Assembly (NCBI GenBank): GCA_000711775.1
Contig: ARYC01001530.1
Span: 1-64,000 of the forward strand
Reading direction: 5' to 3'
Source: Oxytricha trifallax
Lineage: Eukaryota > Ciliophora > Spirotrichea > Sporadotrichida > Oxytrichidae
Length of the DNA stretch: 64,000 nucleotides
A program made the position numbers and the translations under genes. Below are positions 10,861 to 25,000 of the stretch, piece by piece. The stretch's first letter is position 1, and every line of letters begins with the position of its first letter. Below the pieces are notes generated by a model that was given only the letters and a program-made list of their open reading frames with translations, did not search any database and was not told the DNA's origin.

Positions 10861-11555
10861 TGAAATTGGGGGGAAGTTTCCTCCACTATATTATGATAAA
10901 AAAATTTGAAAGAACTTTCCTGCTCTAAAAATCTTTTCTTTAATTATATTAATCTTTATAACTGCTATCAACCAACTTCAGGACTAATTTCATTTTTACA
11001 ATTAGACTGAATTGATTAATCAATTTGTCAATATCTGTATTAGCTTTGATTCTAAGCACCAGACAAGCACCATCTCGTTCTTCTTCTTAATACTAGTTCA
11101 ACCAAGAATTGTTAGCAATATTATGCTTGAATTGATCTACTATAAATATTTCTTAAGTATTTGAGATTGCTCCAAGTGTTCATAATCTATTAATTTCTAT
11201 CTAATCTCCTAGTACTACTCTTCCTATCACACATAAATACTCCTCTTGGTTAATGAAAATAAGATCCTTCTATTATTTATAATAAAGTTGTAACCCATCC
11301 AACCATCTATAATTATTGAACTTCACTTTAATCATATTATTCAATTATATTTATTAATGTAATTTCATTTCTGGTATTAACACACTCGATTACTTTTTTC
11401 TTGAACTACTTAAATTATGAATAAACATCCTATGAATATTTAATGGTCATGAAAATATTATATTTTTGAATTTATGCAGAATTTATTAAATTTTACATTT
11501 AAAAACAAAAATGTAGGAAACTTCTTGCAGTGCAGGAAACCCTCCCCCAAATTTA
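10861..11555. mobile_element. Possible small inverted-repeat element with a decayed ORF
   Basis: The ends resemble each other in inverse orientation (GAAATTGGGGGGAAGTTTCC near 10861 and GGAAACCCTCCCCCAAATTT near 11537). Between them the minus strand has an open frame at about 11320-10950, interrupted by TGA, with protein-like text such as NQEEYLCVIGRVVLGDQ. Inverted-repeat similarity is partial and no target duplication was found, so this is tentative. Confidence 0.25.
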
Positions 11556-12239
11556 AATCTTCAAGGCATGAATTTAGTTCATTCATGAGACTTTAAATTT
11601 TATAATTCTAAGATCATTATTAATTAATGATTTATTAAATTAAACCACTCCCGAAGACATCTTTATAAAAATGCTTTTACAGGAAAAATATTTTCAAAAA
11701 TTTAAATCTCTTTAATTACTATTAATCGATATAATTCGAAATAGTAGTTAGATCAATTTATTTTTTACTTTTTAAAATATTAATATTTCTGGATATGAGC
11801 AAGGCAGTAGGTAAGGGCTATAGAGGTTAAAACACCTATTTATTTTATTCCAATAATAAAAGGTTGCTTTTTAATAAATACATCGTTAAATATTTATATT
11901 TTTTGGAAAATTTAAAATGCTATTGTTTTGAAGAGAATTATGATTATTAATTATTTCATCTTACAATTTCATTAATTTTTAATATACTTATAATAAATGT
12001 TAAATTAGCAAATCATTCAATAATTTTTTTTCAAACATATTAACTTAAAGACTTACCAAATGATTATTTTTTATATTATTTAAATGATTTTTAAACATAT
12101 TTAATGATAATTTATGTTTTTTTACAAAAAATATAAGTAGGGAATGATACTCAGGTAACCCACACTTTATAAACAATTAAAATAAATATTTTAATAACTT
12201 AGTGGTACTAATTGTCGAACATTGTTCCATTTATGGGTG
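11556..12239. other. AT-rich germline-limited DNA
   Basis: Low-complexity A/T with no supported gene. Confidence 0.4.
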
Positions 12240-12719
12240 TTTTATATCATTGATAAGATAACTGGTATTTAATTACATCACTTCCTGATTCTACATCCCT
12301 ATTTATGCTCCATTCATATTGTTTATTAAAATGCTAGAGCCCATATATCACACTAAATATCACCATCTCTCCAGACCTCACTTTCTGGAAAGTATTTTGG
12401 AGTACGATAAACATTACCAAGTCCTGAAGCTTCAACTCTCTATGATCTATTGAATCTAATTATTACTACTCAGAGAGGTGAAAAATCAAGCATAATTTTC
12501 TCAGGCTTCAAGTCTCTATGAACATACCCTAAAGTGTGCACATTTTCGATGCCTTTGCAGACATTTGTAAGAAAAAGAGGGAGCTATTTTGGAATCATTT
12601 AATCTTAAATGTAGTCTCTTAATGTCATTTAATATAGAGGTAGGCGAAAAGCAACATGATCTTGAGCAAACAGAATTGCATAGAGCTTTATTATAAATCT
12701 GCTCTGCTCATCTCATCAT
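12240..12719 (-). pseudogene. Fossil of TBE kinase domain (copy e)
   Basis: Read on minus it matches the kinase part of the TBE 57-kDa gene: catalytic loop YVHRDLKPEKIM, then VVIIRFN at the DFG position, then a tail like copy b (EVWRDGDIQCDIWALAF). An in-frame TGA after the catalytic loop and decay downstream show that it is dead. The upstream zinc-finger part would lie beyond 12720 but is replaced there by the end of a foldback element. No TBE terminal repeat was found nearby. Confidence 0.75.
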
Positions 12720-12900
12720 TGTTCTGACCGAGGCCCGTACCCCCTCACTTATTCAAAAAAAATATCCCCTTACCACCCGTACGCCAGGTCTCCCCTCAAT
12801 ATCCCTTATTTCATATGAAATTTTTAATCCGCAAAGTCTGAATAGATTCCTTCATGACACCTCGTTATCATTATGTAAAAATATTATATATAAAATATTA
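12720..12900. mobile_element. One end of a foldback element related to the one at 1775
   Basis: Starts TGTTCTGACCGAGG, close to the element end at 1775 (TGTTCAACCGAGG). The C-rich blocks and subterminal text follow in the same order (ATATGAAA...TTTTTAATCC...CTTCATGACA). It sits directly against the TBE kinase fossil. I could not find the opposite end, so it is truncated or too diverged. Confidence 0.6.
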
Positions 12901-15900
12901 TAAATTTGTTATAAAATTATAAATTGCTTTTTAACACATAATAACACATATTTTTTTAAAAAATAATTTTTCAACGCGCTTCTTTAATTTTTTAGTATAT
13001 ACTCTATTGGAAATATATTATTTTATGATTTGCTCATTTATAATCATGATTTTTAACATTATAGATATTTCTTGATTATTTAATAAACAAAATCTATAAA
13101 CTTTTAATAATCTCAATTCAATAAACAATTTAATAATTCAAATATCTGATTAAATCACTCCACCAATTAAATTAATAGGGTATTTTATTTATGATTTTAT
13201 AAAGGCAAAACAAGTTACTATACATAAAATTATTGAGTACCATTTCTTTACTATTATAATTATGTTCAAATATAAATTATATTGACATGATTTGAAACAC
13301 AATTTCGATGAGATATTTATTGGGTTGGCTATATGGGATCTGAGGGTATATTTAAATTGTTTATACCTTGCTTATAAGACTTGCTAGCTTGAAAAACGCA
13401 ATGTTTTAGCACTTTTGGTATTTCATCAATTGACATATACATTCTCTCATTTCCTTATAATTATATGCTTACTATATTGATGATAACTTAATAAATATAA
13501 ATATACTGGATTTTAGTTTTTATTATAGGTCGCCATTATTGTTTGCTTAATATTTTTCTAAAATTACTGAGAATGCTATGGTTCATGTGAGACTATCCGA
13601 TAACTTGCTTAACCTCCTTTTCTAGTAAGTAATCTATTTTATACCAAGGTTTCTCTGCTCTAACTTAAAATTATCCAAAATTAATTGTAAGCTTATGCAG
13701 CAAAATCATATAATAAATGGTTTTAATAACGGTGACTACTCAATTAATTATCGGATTGTTTATGGCGATAGTCGATCATGTGATTCTTGATTTTTGGGAT
13801 CCAAAAATATATAAATTAAGACAAATATTGAAGTTTAACCCCAAAATGAAAGAGTATTAATTGAGTAAATTTACATTGATGGTAGGACCTTAGTTATTAA
13901 TTTCACCACAGGGTTAAATATATTGGGGTCTGCTATTGGAAAATGTTTTTAAATTCGTATTTTAATTTTCTTCATATTCATTGAGTTGACCGCGAATATA
14001 GTCTTAACTCGGTAAATCTTGAGAAGATAAGCCAAAAGATTTTTTATTCTTATGTGAGTCTGTATGTTAAGTGGCATCGAAATATCAAAATATGCTAAAA
14101 ATATTCAATGTAATTTAAGGTAAAATAAATTGAAAGTCTGGCTTAAGAATCAGTCAAAATAGTATAAAAATCTGGAATATAAAAATCTTTAAATAGAAAG
14201 AAAAATATATAATATCTATTTTAAAAATCTCGAATACTTTATATTTGAAATCAATTTATTTTATAAAAATAATTTTATTTATTAAGAATTTAAAATTTAT
14301 TACATAGTTCGTTTTACTACTTGAGTAAATTTTATATATTAATATTTTAAATTAATATCTTGAAGTGTATTTTAATAATAAGAAATAGAAATTAAGTTTG
14401 CTTTTAATTAAAACTAAGTTTGATTTATTCCTGAAAATTAACATGAGTAATTATGAAATAAATTTCTAATAAAAGTATCAAAACTTAAAAATTAAACATT
14501 TTTAATATATAAAACAAATTTTTTACCTAAAATATGATAATATGAATAAACCTTTAATTTTGGTATAGGAAGTAATTACATATTTATTAAATAATATTTT
14601 TTTTATTTATTAGATTTAATTAAATATTTAATTAATATATAAGAAATAGACTCAAGTAGTAAAAATATAAATTTTATCACTTGAGCCCATTTTAATTATA
14701 ATAATATAAAAAACAAAAGAATTTTTAAAAAATATTTATAATAATGTTTGAATAATGCTTCATTTTATAATTAGTCATATATTTAGAATTTAAATATTCG
14801 TAATTTGTAAACTAATTTGACTGAATGTAGAGTTGGAACCAGGGGCTTATTAGTCAAATGTTTCAAATTACCTATTTTTCCTGTTATTTATATTATACCG
14901 TATTAAAGTTTCTCTTTTTGATTTTAGGTTCGCTTGAGCAATACGTTCTTTTGATAAGTTGACAGCAGAGTTAAATAATTGCAATAAAAGTAAATAACAA
15001 AAAGAATTTTAATTATTAAAATAAATTGAAATTAAGTTAAGATCTCCCAACTATCTATTAACTTTGAAACCGAGGAATTGAATTGCCGGTTCTCTTATAA
15101 AAGAATTATTCTTTCATAATTAAAACTTCTATAAGTATACAAAAATTTCTTGAAAATACAATCTTAACTACTTTATATGAATAGAGCTATCAATCTGATT
15201 TGTGAAATTAGTTGATGTTTAATGTTAAACTAATTTATCTGTCCTGAGTTCTTACACACTAAAGATTAATATTATAAATTTAAAGTCAAATGTATGTTTT
15301 TAAATGTTTTATGCCAATGCATATTTATGATTGATAGCATACATTATAAAGTATACAATCTATATATATATATATATTTTTACGAATTACAAAAGTTAAA
15401 ATGATATGATTATCTTTAATTTTATAGCAGAGTCATCACCTGAAAATATCTCTTCATTAATTTTACCTTCGATATAGTCATTCACTTTTACACTTTAAGG
15501 GATGCCAAATATATGTATATATGGCATAAATTTGATTATAAATTGCATTTTTAAATAAACTTATTTTATCCCTATATTGTTTGTTACACTTTATCCCTTT
15601 GGATAATTAACTTATGGAGAAGTTTGTATTTTCAGCAGATTTGCTAAACTTCTCTGCTTGATAACACCTTCTAGATGCACTGTTTTTATGTGTTTCGATT
15701 TTAGCCTGCTGGATTTGTTTGACTTAATCATCTACCTGTTCTGCTTGAAAACTAATTATTTAATAAATTAAAAATAATAATATAAAATTGCATTTTTTAA
15801 TTTAAATATATTTCTAATTTTAATAAGCTATAAAAAGATACAGAAAATGGACAATTGTCTCCTAAGTAGTTTTAATTTATCAAATATATCTCTCTATACA

Positions 15901-16710
15901 GAATTAAATACATAATAAATATAAGTTTCAAAGTTTTATCATTTATGGAAATTAATAACTCGCCATAAAATTTATTGATATTTTCTTTTGCTTTTTAACT
16001 GGATTTGCCTTCACTTATATTGTAATATAAAATTCATAAGTGATATTGACAAATTAATTTAGTTTTATTATTTCAGTGAGTTGTTAAATTGCTCATTAGA
16101 CTGATTGGGGTTTCAGTGAGTGTATTTGATTGTTGGCTAATTATCTCGGGTAATGCTGCCCATCTAATACATATAAGAACTTAAAAATGTAATATAATGT
16201 TCAGTTATTAGTTTTCTCTTGTCGTTTATTTCAAATTCACTTTTACTTATATTTTATATAAGCAATATACCTAATAAATTAGTATTTTAGCTTTGTTTTG
16301 GGTTTAATTCTTCTAATTACTAATTATTAACTTAAATACTTATAATGAACACATATTTCTTTATAATTATCAGTATTCAAATAATTATCTCTAATTATAA
16401 ATAATATTTTAAGTAGATTAAAATAAAATAATGTTCTATATATTTTTCCCAAAAATCAACTAACTAACTAATATAAATACTTATTTGTTGTGACTAATAA
16501 TTTTAGTAAAATTTTGTCTATTTCATTCTTTAATAAGCTGTTTGTGAATACAGATAATCTAATTATTTTAATTAAAATTAATAATTCTCATTATACGTAA
16601 CTTCAAATATTATTAATTAAAATTTATACAAATAAGTGACTATAGAAATAAAATAAATTTTATTTAAAGTTGAAATAATTAATAACTAATTTTTAGAGAA
16701 GCAGTGATTA
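12901..16710. other. AT-rich germline-limited DNA
   Basis: Nearly 4 kb of A/T-rich sequence with no coding region I can support; includes a short (TA)n run at about 15361-15376. Probably eliminated from the macronucleus. Confidence 0.45.
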
Positions 16711-16711
16711 T

Positions 16712-17185
16712 ATATAATATTAATATAGTAGATTTGAAATGTGGAAATTGCAAGAATATAATTCAAATTTAAATTTAAATAATTAAAACAGCCAATAATT
16801 TGCAATAGGTTTAAATAGAATTTGATTTAGTAAGTATCCAAAAGTGTCTGTATGATTAGGCCGTTACTATGCACCAACTTCTATAAAATGATGGAAAGTT
16901 CGAATCCTGCTTTGGAAATCTTTTTATTTTTTTCATAAAAGAAATCCAAAATAAATATTTCAAACAAAAATAAAAAGATTTCCAAAGCAGGATTCGAACT
17001 TTCCATCATTTTATAGAAGTTGGTGCATAGTAACGGCCTAATCATACAGACATTTTTGGATACTTAATAAATCAAATTCTATTTAAACCTATTGCAAATT
17101 ATTGGCTGTTTTAATTATTTAAATTTAAATTTGAATTATATTCTTGCAATTTCCACATTTCAAATCTACTATATTAATATTATAT
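16712..17185. repeat. 474-bp near-perfect palindrome carrying tRNA-like B boxes
   Basis: Two arms of about 220 bp (16712-16931 and 16966-17185) are reverse complements with only a few mismatches, around a loop of about 34 bp. Each arm contains AGTTCGAATCC, which fits the RNA polymerase III B box / T-loop consensus, preceded by ATGATTAGGCCG in an A-box-like position. Flanking TCCAAA and TTTGGA could pair like an acceptor stem. A convincing full cloverleaf was not obtained, so this is best read as a tRNA-derived repeat in foldback form. No target duplication identified. Confidence 0.75.
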
Positions 17186-19798
17186 TTTAGCAAATTATAA
17201 AATAAATAGTATTTATTTCTATTTAATATATTCATTAAAATAATATGAATTAATTGATGGAATGAATTATCCAACTGGTGGATTGATTTCATTTCGTATA
17301 TCCACATTAATTTCCATGCTAAAAACTAACTAATTAATTGATGGAAGACAAATTTATAATGAATAAACACAATAACTTTCATTAAAGAAATTTACAGTAA
17401 GTTAATCTTTATCCAAATAAATTATCCAGAAATTATTATCATGTTAAAGTATTTAGTTATTTCTTAAAAACAACAGATTTAAGGAAATTAAATTTACAGT
17501 TATGTACTCATTGTAATATATTTTAAATTCTTAATTAATTTATGTTTTTAAGAGATTTTGAGATTTAGTTTGATTTTACCTATATGATCATTTCTAACTA
17601 ATTATAAAATAGCATGAGGTAATTGAAAACAAGTTCTATTAATCTTCAATCCTATTAATAATCTAAATTATGTTAGTAATAGCGAATTACAGCTTATTTT
17701 AAAGCGGTTACTATTTTTAATAAATAATATACTATTTTATACTTTGAAAATGACTTGTTTAAATAATTAAATTTATTATATTTACAATTTCAATGGATTT
17801 CTGCAATAACAAATAATTATGAATCAATGAATTGTACAAGAGTCTTATCTTATTTCTTATAAATACTCATCTCAGCAAATTAATAACTTATTTGTATTTG
17901 TAGTGAAATAGGGACTGTTTATAGAAATTCATTTTAACGACTAAGAATATTTACTCAGTAAAATTCACCCCAAAAACACATACATCACATTAGATAAGAT
18001 TACAGTCAAAATAAGTAAAAACACAATCAGTAATAAATTTTATGGGTTTTACAGGGGATTATTTAATATAAATTAAAATCCTAATAAGTAAAATTAACTT
18101 ATAATAAATCAGGTTAAAAAATATGATGATATAGGTATAATTTTAGCGGAATTATAAATATGTATAGTTCTCAAGAAAAAATATTGAATTTAAGGGGTCG
18201 AAGATTTCACCAAAACTATGCTTTCTTAAAGATTTAATTTTTACTTTATGCATAGTAATTTTGCACCTCCATATATAGTAGTAGATATAATAAATTAATA
18301 TATTATCTTTACCATTTTTAAAAATTATCACAATTCAATTTTTAAATATAAAATGTATTGAAAATAATTAATTTAAATTTAATTATTAAATATTTTATTC
18401 ATGTAATCAAAATATAAACAAATATCTTCCAAGTTATAATTTATTTTATTAAACCTAATTAATTACTTTCTAAATAAATTGATCAAAATAATTCAAATTA
18501 AAAGGAGAAATTAAATTGCGGAAGTTAAGAAGATTTAAATAAAACTACTAATAACAATAATTTTAGTTTTAAGCATTCATGACAAGGTAAGATGGGCATG
18601 AACATGATTTTTATCATTGAATTTCATATTTTTAATGAATTCAGGTGTAGTTCAAATGAAATTATCGCAAAGTACAGATATTAAGTTCATCAATTTATAA
18701 ATGAATTCATTTTATTTTTAAAAATAAAAATTATAATATAAATATCAAACAGCCCAAGAACATAGATAACATAAATAAAAATATGATAGATTTAAATGAT
18801 GAAAATGACTAGGGATCATTACTACAAGCACAAGATTAAAAAGATGCATCATAATTAATTTCAGAGAATGCTAAAATAAAGGTGAATATCGAATAAAAGA
18901 AAACTAAAAGGGAGATATAATATGAAATTTAAATTTAATAGATAATTCTTCAACTTTTAAAGACTCCTTAAACTGGTTAATTTGGATTGAATAAACCCTC
19001 GGAAATATCTATGATGAATGTGGATTTTTCTCCTTAGAATTTTGGGGTTTATAGTTGAATCTAACTTTGTATTTAATATTTTTCTGAAAATAAATTGAAA
19101 AATTACATATAAACCAAATTTATAGTATCCCCTAAATTAAAAAAAATGTATTTTCTTGAAAACATACAATCAATGCATTTTATTCAATAAACTTCCTACT
19201 TAAAAATTTGTTTAAGAACTTCTTCATATAAACAATAAATTAAAAATCTCTAAATTTTCTTCGCTTTTATTTATTAGAATAACCACCCCCAATAAATTTC
19301 CAATTCAATTCTTAGTAAAAGAATTCTTCAAATATGTAACTTCCTTTTTTCAAGCAATTTAGCTAGCGAAGGCTTTCCCAACAATTCGAAAACATTCCAT
19401 TTATTTAAGATACCTCATAATAAGACATAATTGAATAAATAAGTGCCTCTAGTAATAAAAAAGTGGCAAATATAAAACAAGACTGGTAAATATAGAAAAA
19501 TTTCAGATACACTCAGCAATATTTTAGTTCGCCATAAAATTAAGGAGATGATTAAATAAAGAAGGAAAATAACTTAAAAAATAAGAGGGAATCCCCAGGC
19601 TAAAATATTTTTAGAGCGTTAAACGAGATGTAGAGATAAGATAAAGTATCATAATTTAATCCTAATAAAACATAAACTAACACTGATTTTCAGCATAGTT
19701 TTCCTACTTAATTTCTATTTAATTTAATACTTTGCTTGACTAATAGAGCCTATAAATTTAAAGATTCTTATATTATACTATAATTTCATTTTATATTG
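17186..19798. other. AT-rich germline-limited DNA
   Basis: No gene, RNA or repeat supported; continuous A/T-rich sequence up to the start of the gene cluster. Confidence 0.45.
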
Positions 19799-21700
19799 AT
19801 GCGGATGAAAAAGGATGAGCCAAGACAAACTCAAACCTATATACTAAGCCCCAAAAACTCTCAAGCTTATAGTCATAATATTACTGATATCAATAACCTT
19901 CAAAATGCCTTAAAAACTTCGAAAATACATCAATCGAATTTCAAACCTCAGACTTCTCATTTCTAAAAGAAATCTTTTTAAATAAACAGGCATTTATCTC
20001 AAAATTACAATTCACCCTAAAATAGTAACTTAAATTAGTATGACGGTTTCGGCAACCTTTTGCAAAACACTCATGACTTAAGACACCACATAGATGAATT
20101 GAAAACTAATTTGAAAACTTAAGCAAGACGGAGAAAAGCTCAAGAGAAAGATCTCAGGTCGAGTTAGATTAGTTTCTTTCAAAATGCCTCTAGATTGGGA
20201 GTAAGCAATTGACTATAATTTATGACATTGAATTTTAGGATGGAAGTGCTTTAAACATATAATACTATGAGAAGAATTAAATGGAAAGTTAGAATCTAAT
20301 AAAGCAACTAAGAGATGTTATTCCTAAATGTATTTATATTGGCTTGTAAATAATTGATTAATAAGAATGTTAATTTAAGAATAATGAGCAGGTGACTTTA
20401 GAAAATTAGTAGCTTAACCTATTGAACAAAAAGCTGATTGAGGAATAAGAGAAAAGAGTGAGTTTTGATATTTTTGGACAAATGAATGAGGATGCTGGAA
20501 ACTAAAACGATCAAAGCAACCACTAACTTGATAATTAATTTTTATTTATTTTATAGTGCAGGTATGCCAATCATCTTCATAAATTAAATCTTAATCAAGA
20601 CAATGACTATAAAATAATTAAATTTAGGTGACAGACATGAACAAAGCAATAATAACATAATGAGCGTCACAGCGAAGCAAAAATTCAAAAAGGCTATATC
20701 TGAATTAAAGAATTTCTATGAAAATGAACTCAAAAACTTGTCTCAATCATTCAGTGAAGAGGTTGAAATGCTGTATTAGATTATCTCCGATCAAGGCTTT
20801 GACAATCGTAACCTTAATGCTAAATTCCAATAGCTTGATTATTTGTAAGAAAAACATGATAATTTAAATTCCTACTTTAGATATTCAAATGTTAAAAATG
20901 ATTATGAAATCCTGATTCGAGGTATTAAGACGGAGCTCAGAAACGAAGCGGTGAATTCTGAGAGATTACAGAGCATTATCAATCATAATCTATAAATTAT
21001 TGATGATTTGAAACTAGAAATTCAATAGCAAGCAGTATTTGTAGAATCTTGCAAAGATCTCAAAACTACTTATAAAGAAAAATCCAGAAAGCTCAAGGAT
21101 ATTGTGAAAATTTACTAGAAAAAGTATCATGACATCGATATCAAATTTATGCATGAAGAAATACAAAGGATGACTTACTTGAAAGACTATGCTAAATCCA
21201 CGATAGCAGAACTTGAAAATACTTCACTTCTTTAGCAAGCAGACATAAAACAGCTTTTGGATTATATTGGCTTCATGATAGGCAGTGGATTTATGGCTTT
21301 TAAATTTGACTAAAATGACATTGATGAGATAGACGAGGGTCCTACACTGCTCTCCATGCTTTAATCTTAAACTTCAGTCGTCTATGTAAATTCAAAGAAA
21401 AATATGTTCAAAGCAAAAAGAGCTTCTTAACATTAGAATATAGATGGGAATCCAAATAACAACTATAATAACAATTTGTAATTGTCTGATAGAGATTCAA
21501 ATTAATCGATATAAGTAAGCTAGCGAGGGTTTAGTAGTCAATAGAAAATCAGAAAGCAAAATGGCAGTGATTTATAGGTTAATTTAGAAGACCCAGGAGG
21601 GTTCAGTGAGCTATCGCAAATTGATTATGATAACGATAGATCGAGATTTAGAGAGGACTTTGAAAATTATATAATGAAGAAAGGTCAATTAAGATTTTGA
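19799..21700 (+). CDS. Coiled-coil protein of unknown function (577 aa)
   Basis: ATG at 19799 (a second in-frame ATG at 19805), TGA at 21698-21700. After removing one intron and one IES the length is exactly 578 codons. The N-terminal 100 residues are polar (PKNSQAYSHNITDIN). From about residue 180 to 410 there is a long heptad-rich helix (KKAISELKNFYENELKN, ELENTSLLQQADIKQLLDY), then an acidic, asparagine-rich tail ending MKKGQLRF. No catalytic motif is seen; a structural or cytoskeletal role is likely but inferred only from the coiled coil. It ends about 330 bp before the convergent large coiled-coil gene. Confidence 0.8.
20201..20238 (+). other. Intron, 38 bp
   Basis: GTAAGC...TTTTAG. Removal skips an in-frame TGA and joins NASRLG to DGSALN. 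Confidence 0.75.
20520..20649 (+). other. IES, 130 bp, pointer CAAAGCAA
   Basis: Pointer at 20512-20519 and 20642-20649. The join NQNDQSNNNIMSVTAK is in frame and skips a TGA. Confidence 0.85.
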
Positions 21701-22028
21701 TTATATTATTGTTTAATTATAAGAAAAATTTATATATTTCTCTCTTTAGTTATCATTTATAAATAAATTCTAAAAATTAGTAACTAATATAAATATATTA
21801 CAATCATAATATTTGTTTCTTGAAAATGTTAACTTTAGGAGAAATTGGAGCAGATTACAAAAACCCTCCACCAGTAACTTTTGATGGTTTTTTTACTAAT
21901 TCTATTTTTAATTGAGTTTTCTAAACATTATTAATCTCCGGATAAATCGAGGGGACAGTAAACTCATTTTATGAAGTTTAATGACTTTAATTTAACATTG
22001 TTGAGCCCTATAATTATAAAAAATAAAA

Positions 22029-25000
22029 TCACCTAATTTTTCTTACAGGTCTGTTTGTAATTTAAGTGGAAATTTCATTGAGTCTTTACTTTGAAAATCT
22101 CTTATAACTCTATCCCTGAATGCTTTAAGAAATAATTGGAGTTTTGGCCCTTTTAGTTAATACTTCAAATGAAGATCTATTTGAGTTATCTAACTTAACT
22201 TTATCGTGTTCATATTTATTTCTGTCGTGCAAAAGCGCATCTGTCTTTCTGTTCATACTCATCAACCTTGAATATCTATAAAATAAAGTATTGCAAAAGA
22301 AGTTTAAGAACATACTGCTATTCATTTAATGGAGTCTCACTTAAGCTCATGTTAACGGAATTCATTTGCTAGAAGAAGGACAAATTCTTAAGCTTCCTTT
22401 AATTTTAATGATTTATACCAGTATCTGATTAATCCTGAGCAAATTATTTGGCTGTAATGTTTATTGAATTTATAGCTCTATTTGCAGAAGTATTTACCTG
22501 AACTGATTGATTTAAATAATTGTCTAGATTGCTAAACTCACTTGTTGATTTATTCAGTTTGTTTTGTTTAAAATTGTCTGAAGTTTTGATTCATTAAAAA
22601 AACATTAAATAAATTTTCTCAATTTAAGTAATCTCAGGCAGTATTTCATTAATATTTGTCTAAGCATCAGCTTTATTGTCAGCCTATTTATACATTTAGC
22701 TGTACTGCTGCAAAATTTTTTCAATATAAAGTTGGTTATTTTAAGCCAAATATTCCTTCTCGTATTTTTGCCCTTAAAACTCAATAGGCTTTGGCTAATA
22801 TGCAAGACAAGCCATTTTAAATGCACTCTTAATAATTGGATTATTTTGGCCAGAACAATTCATACAACTTTTATCAAGTTTAATCATTTAATTGATTTTC
22901 TCTTTGCTTGAACCATGTTCGTGTCCGATGTTAGCACCTACTGTATTCATACCAATTAGAGATAAAGTTTTTCTGTCTTATTCATCTTGAGAAATAAGTA
23001 TGTTTACAATAAGCAAACTTTCAAGCATCTGTTTCTGTATATCAACTGCACTTTAAATCTTAAAAGAAAGTACTTCGACCTCAGTTGAGTTTAAAGTCAT
23101 TTAATTTTTAAGTTTGCTTATATCGAATTGAGTGTCCGACATTTCTCGTTTTCTCCGAATAACCATTTCATTCACTTATTCTTAAAGTTTAGTAGTGATA
23201 TCGTCATATCTTTCTGTCAGCTCCTTTTTAAGTCTTGATTTCTCTGTATCAAGAAGTTGATTGATGTAGTTCTTTATAAATTTCGAGTCTTCTCTCCAGA
23301 GACTCTCATTTAAATCAATTTTATCTTTAATTGTAGAAAATTGACCTGTAAATTGTTGATTTTGATTTGATTAAGACGCAAATTCATCAGCCAGTTCTTT
23401 TCTGGTATTTTATATAAGCTTCATAAGTTTTCTGATTTTCTTGTTAACCACTCTGTTGCCTGAGAAGGTGTCACTCCCTGAATTAGAGCCATTCTCGTTT
23501 TCTTCATCATCTTCATCGTCACATAAAAAGGGAATAATAATTTCTATAATCTATCTAAAAGTCATATTCAGGCTCTTCTTCATCATCGTCTTCTTGAGAG
23601 TTTTGATCATCATTATGACTAGTATAATTTAGATCTTCTTAGTTTACTTCAGATTTGGCTTATCTTATCTTAATTCTTAGTGATTCCTTGTTGTCATCCT
23701 GAAACATATTTACTTTTGTCAGTTCATTCTCGTCTTCTTAAAGCGATCCTAATATTTAAGATTCTATGTCAATTTTAATATAAAACTAAGTCGATCCTTG
23801 GTTAATCTAGGTCCCAGATGTTCCTTAATTTTAGATCTTTTACTTGAATATATCGATTGAAGACTATCTTAGAAGCTTGGATTATCTTGTTGGTGATCTA
23901 TGAAAGGTAGCACCTTAAAAAGATTGTTACCCCACTTAATTAGGATCGAAAATCTTATTTAATCTTTACAATGGTTATAATTTTAAATAAGCAAATCTTA
24001 TTTAACTATGAGTCATTTTCCCTTTAAGGAGATCCTTATAGATTATTTTAGCTTTCTCTCTACCCCTCAACTTTAATTTCCTCGTACGATTGTTTTTTAT
24101 TCTTCATCAATTTTTTTAGGATCATTTGCTTGTCTTGGTGTATTTTCTTAAACCCTTGATTAAGCTTTCTCTATAAATCATCATCTGAAATTCTTTTCAT
24201 TTGAGCGACTCCTTTAATTTACTGTAGCTTCTTTTTATCACTCTTTTAATTCTTTACAGTCCAACCTCCATCTTGTATAATAAAATAAAATCTATGCACC
24301 TATAAATATCTTCAATCGTTATAAATTGTTGTCATCCTAATCCATCTAAATCTACCCCCCTTAGTTCTAATTATGAAAAGTTTTGATTTCATTTGCTGCT
24401 CTTTTGCCAAAACTTGGTGAATCTGCTTCAGACTCTGAAATAATTTCTTAAGCGATATCTTTAGCACCCTCTAATTATTATTGTCTTTTTAACCTTTGAC
24501 TAGGGGTGATAGAGCTCTCGTCATAGTGAACTGTGCTTGGTTTAATTCCGCTACTTTAATTTGTGAGTGTTTTTCGATTCATAGTTTGAGATTTACTTTG
24601 AAAATCATAATCCTCAACTTTTTATTATTAAGATCTGATTTAAGCCAAGTTAATCTAAGGAGCCATTTAAGTGTTTAAGTCTTAAGAGACAATCTTACTT
24701 TGTCTTCTCTAGGAATTCATGCTAAGCTTTACTGAGTTGTGATAGGTGGGCGCCTGGTTTTTCTTACGATTAGTTAACTAAGTTTTCCTTGTACTCACAC
24801 TTAAATTATCTGGATTTTAGTTATTAGTATTTTTATTCATATTCTTTTTCGTACTTCTGGTGTTCCCAAACCTTCTCTTACAATTAAACTGTTTTTTTTT
24901 ATATACAGAGAGTAATATGGAATAATATTTATAATTATAGACTCAGAAGCTTCATCTCTTGCTGCTCCACTTATCAAACTATTAGACCTTTATGATGATT

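Noticed and set aside
16837-16920. Functional tRNA gene
   Set aside because: Good B box and a possible acceptor stem, but T-stem pairing is weak and no acceptable D arm or anticodon arm could be drawn.
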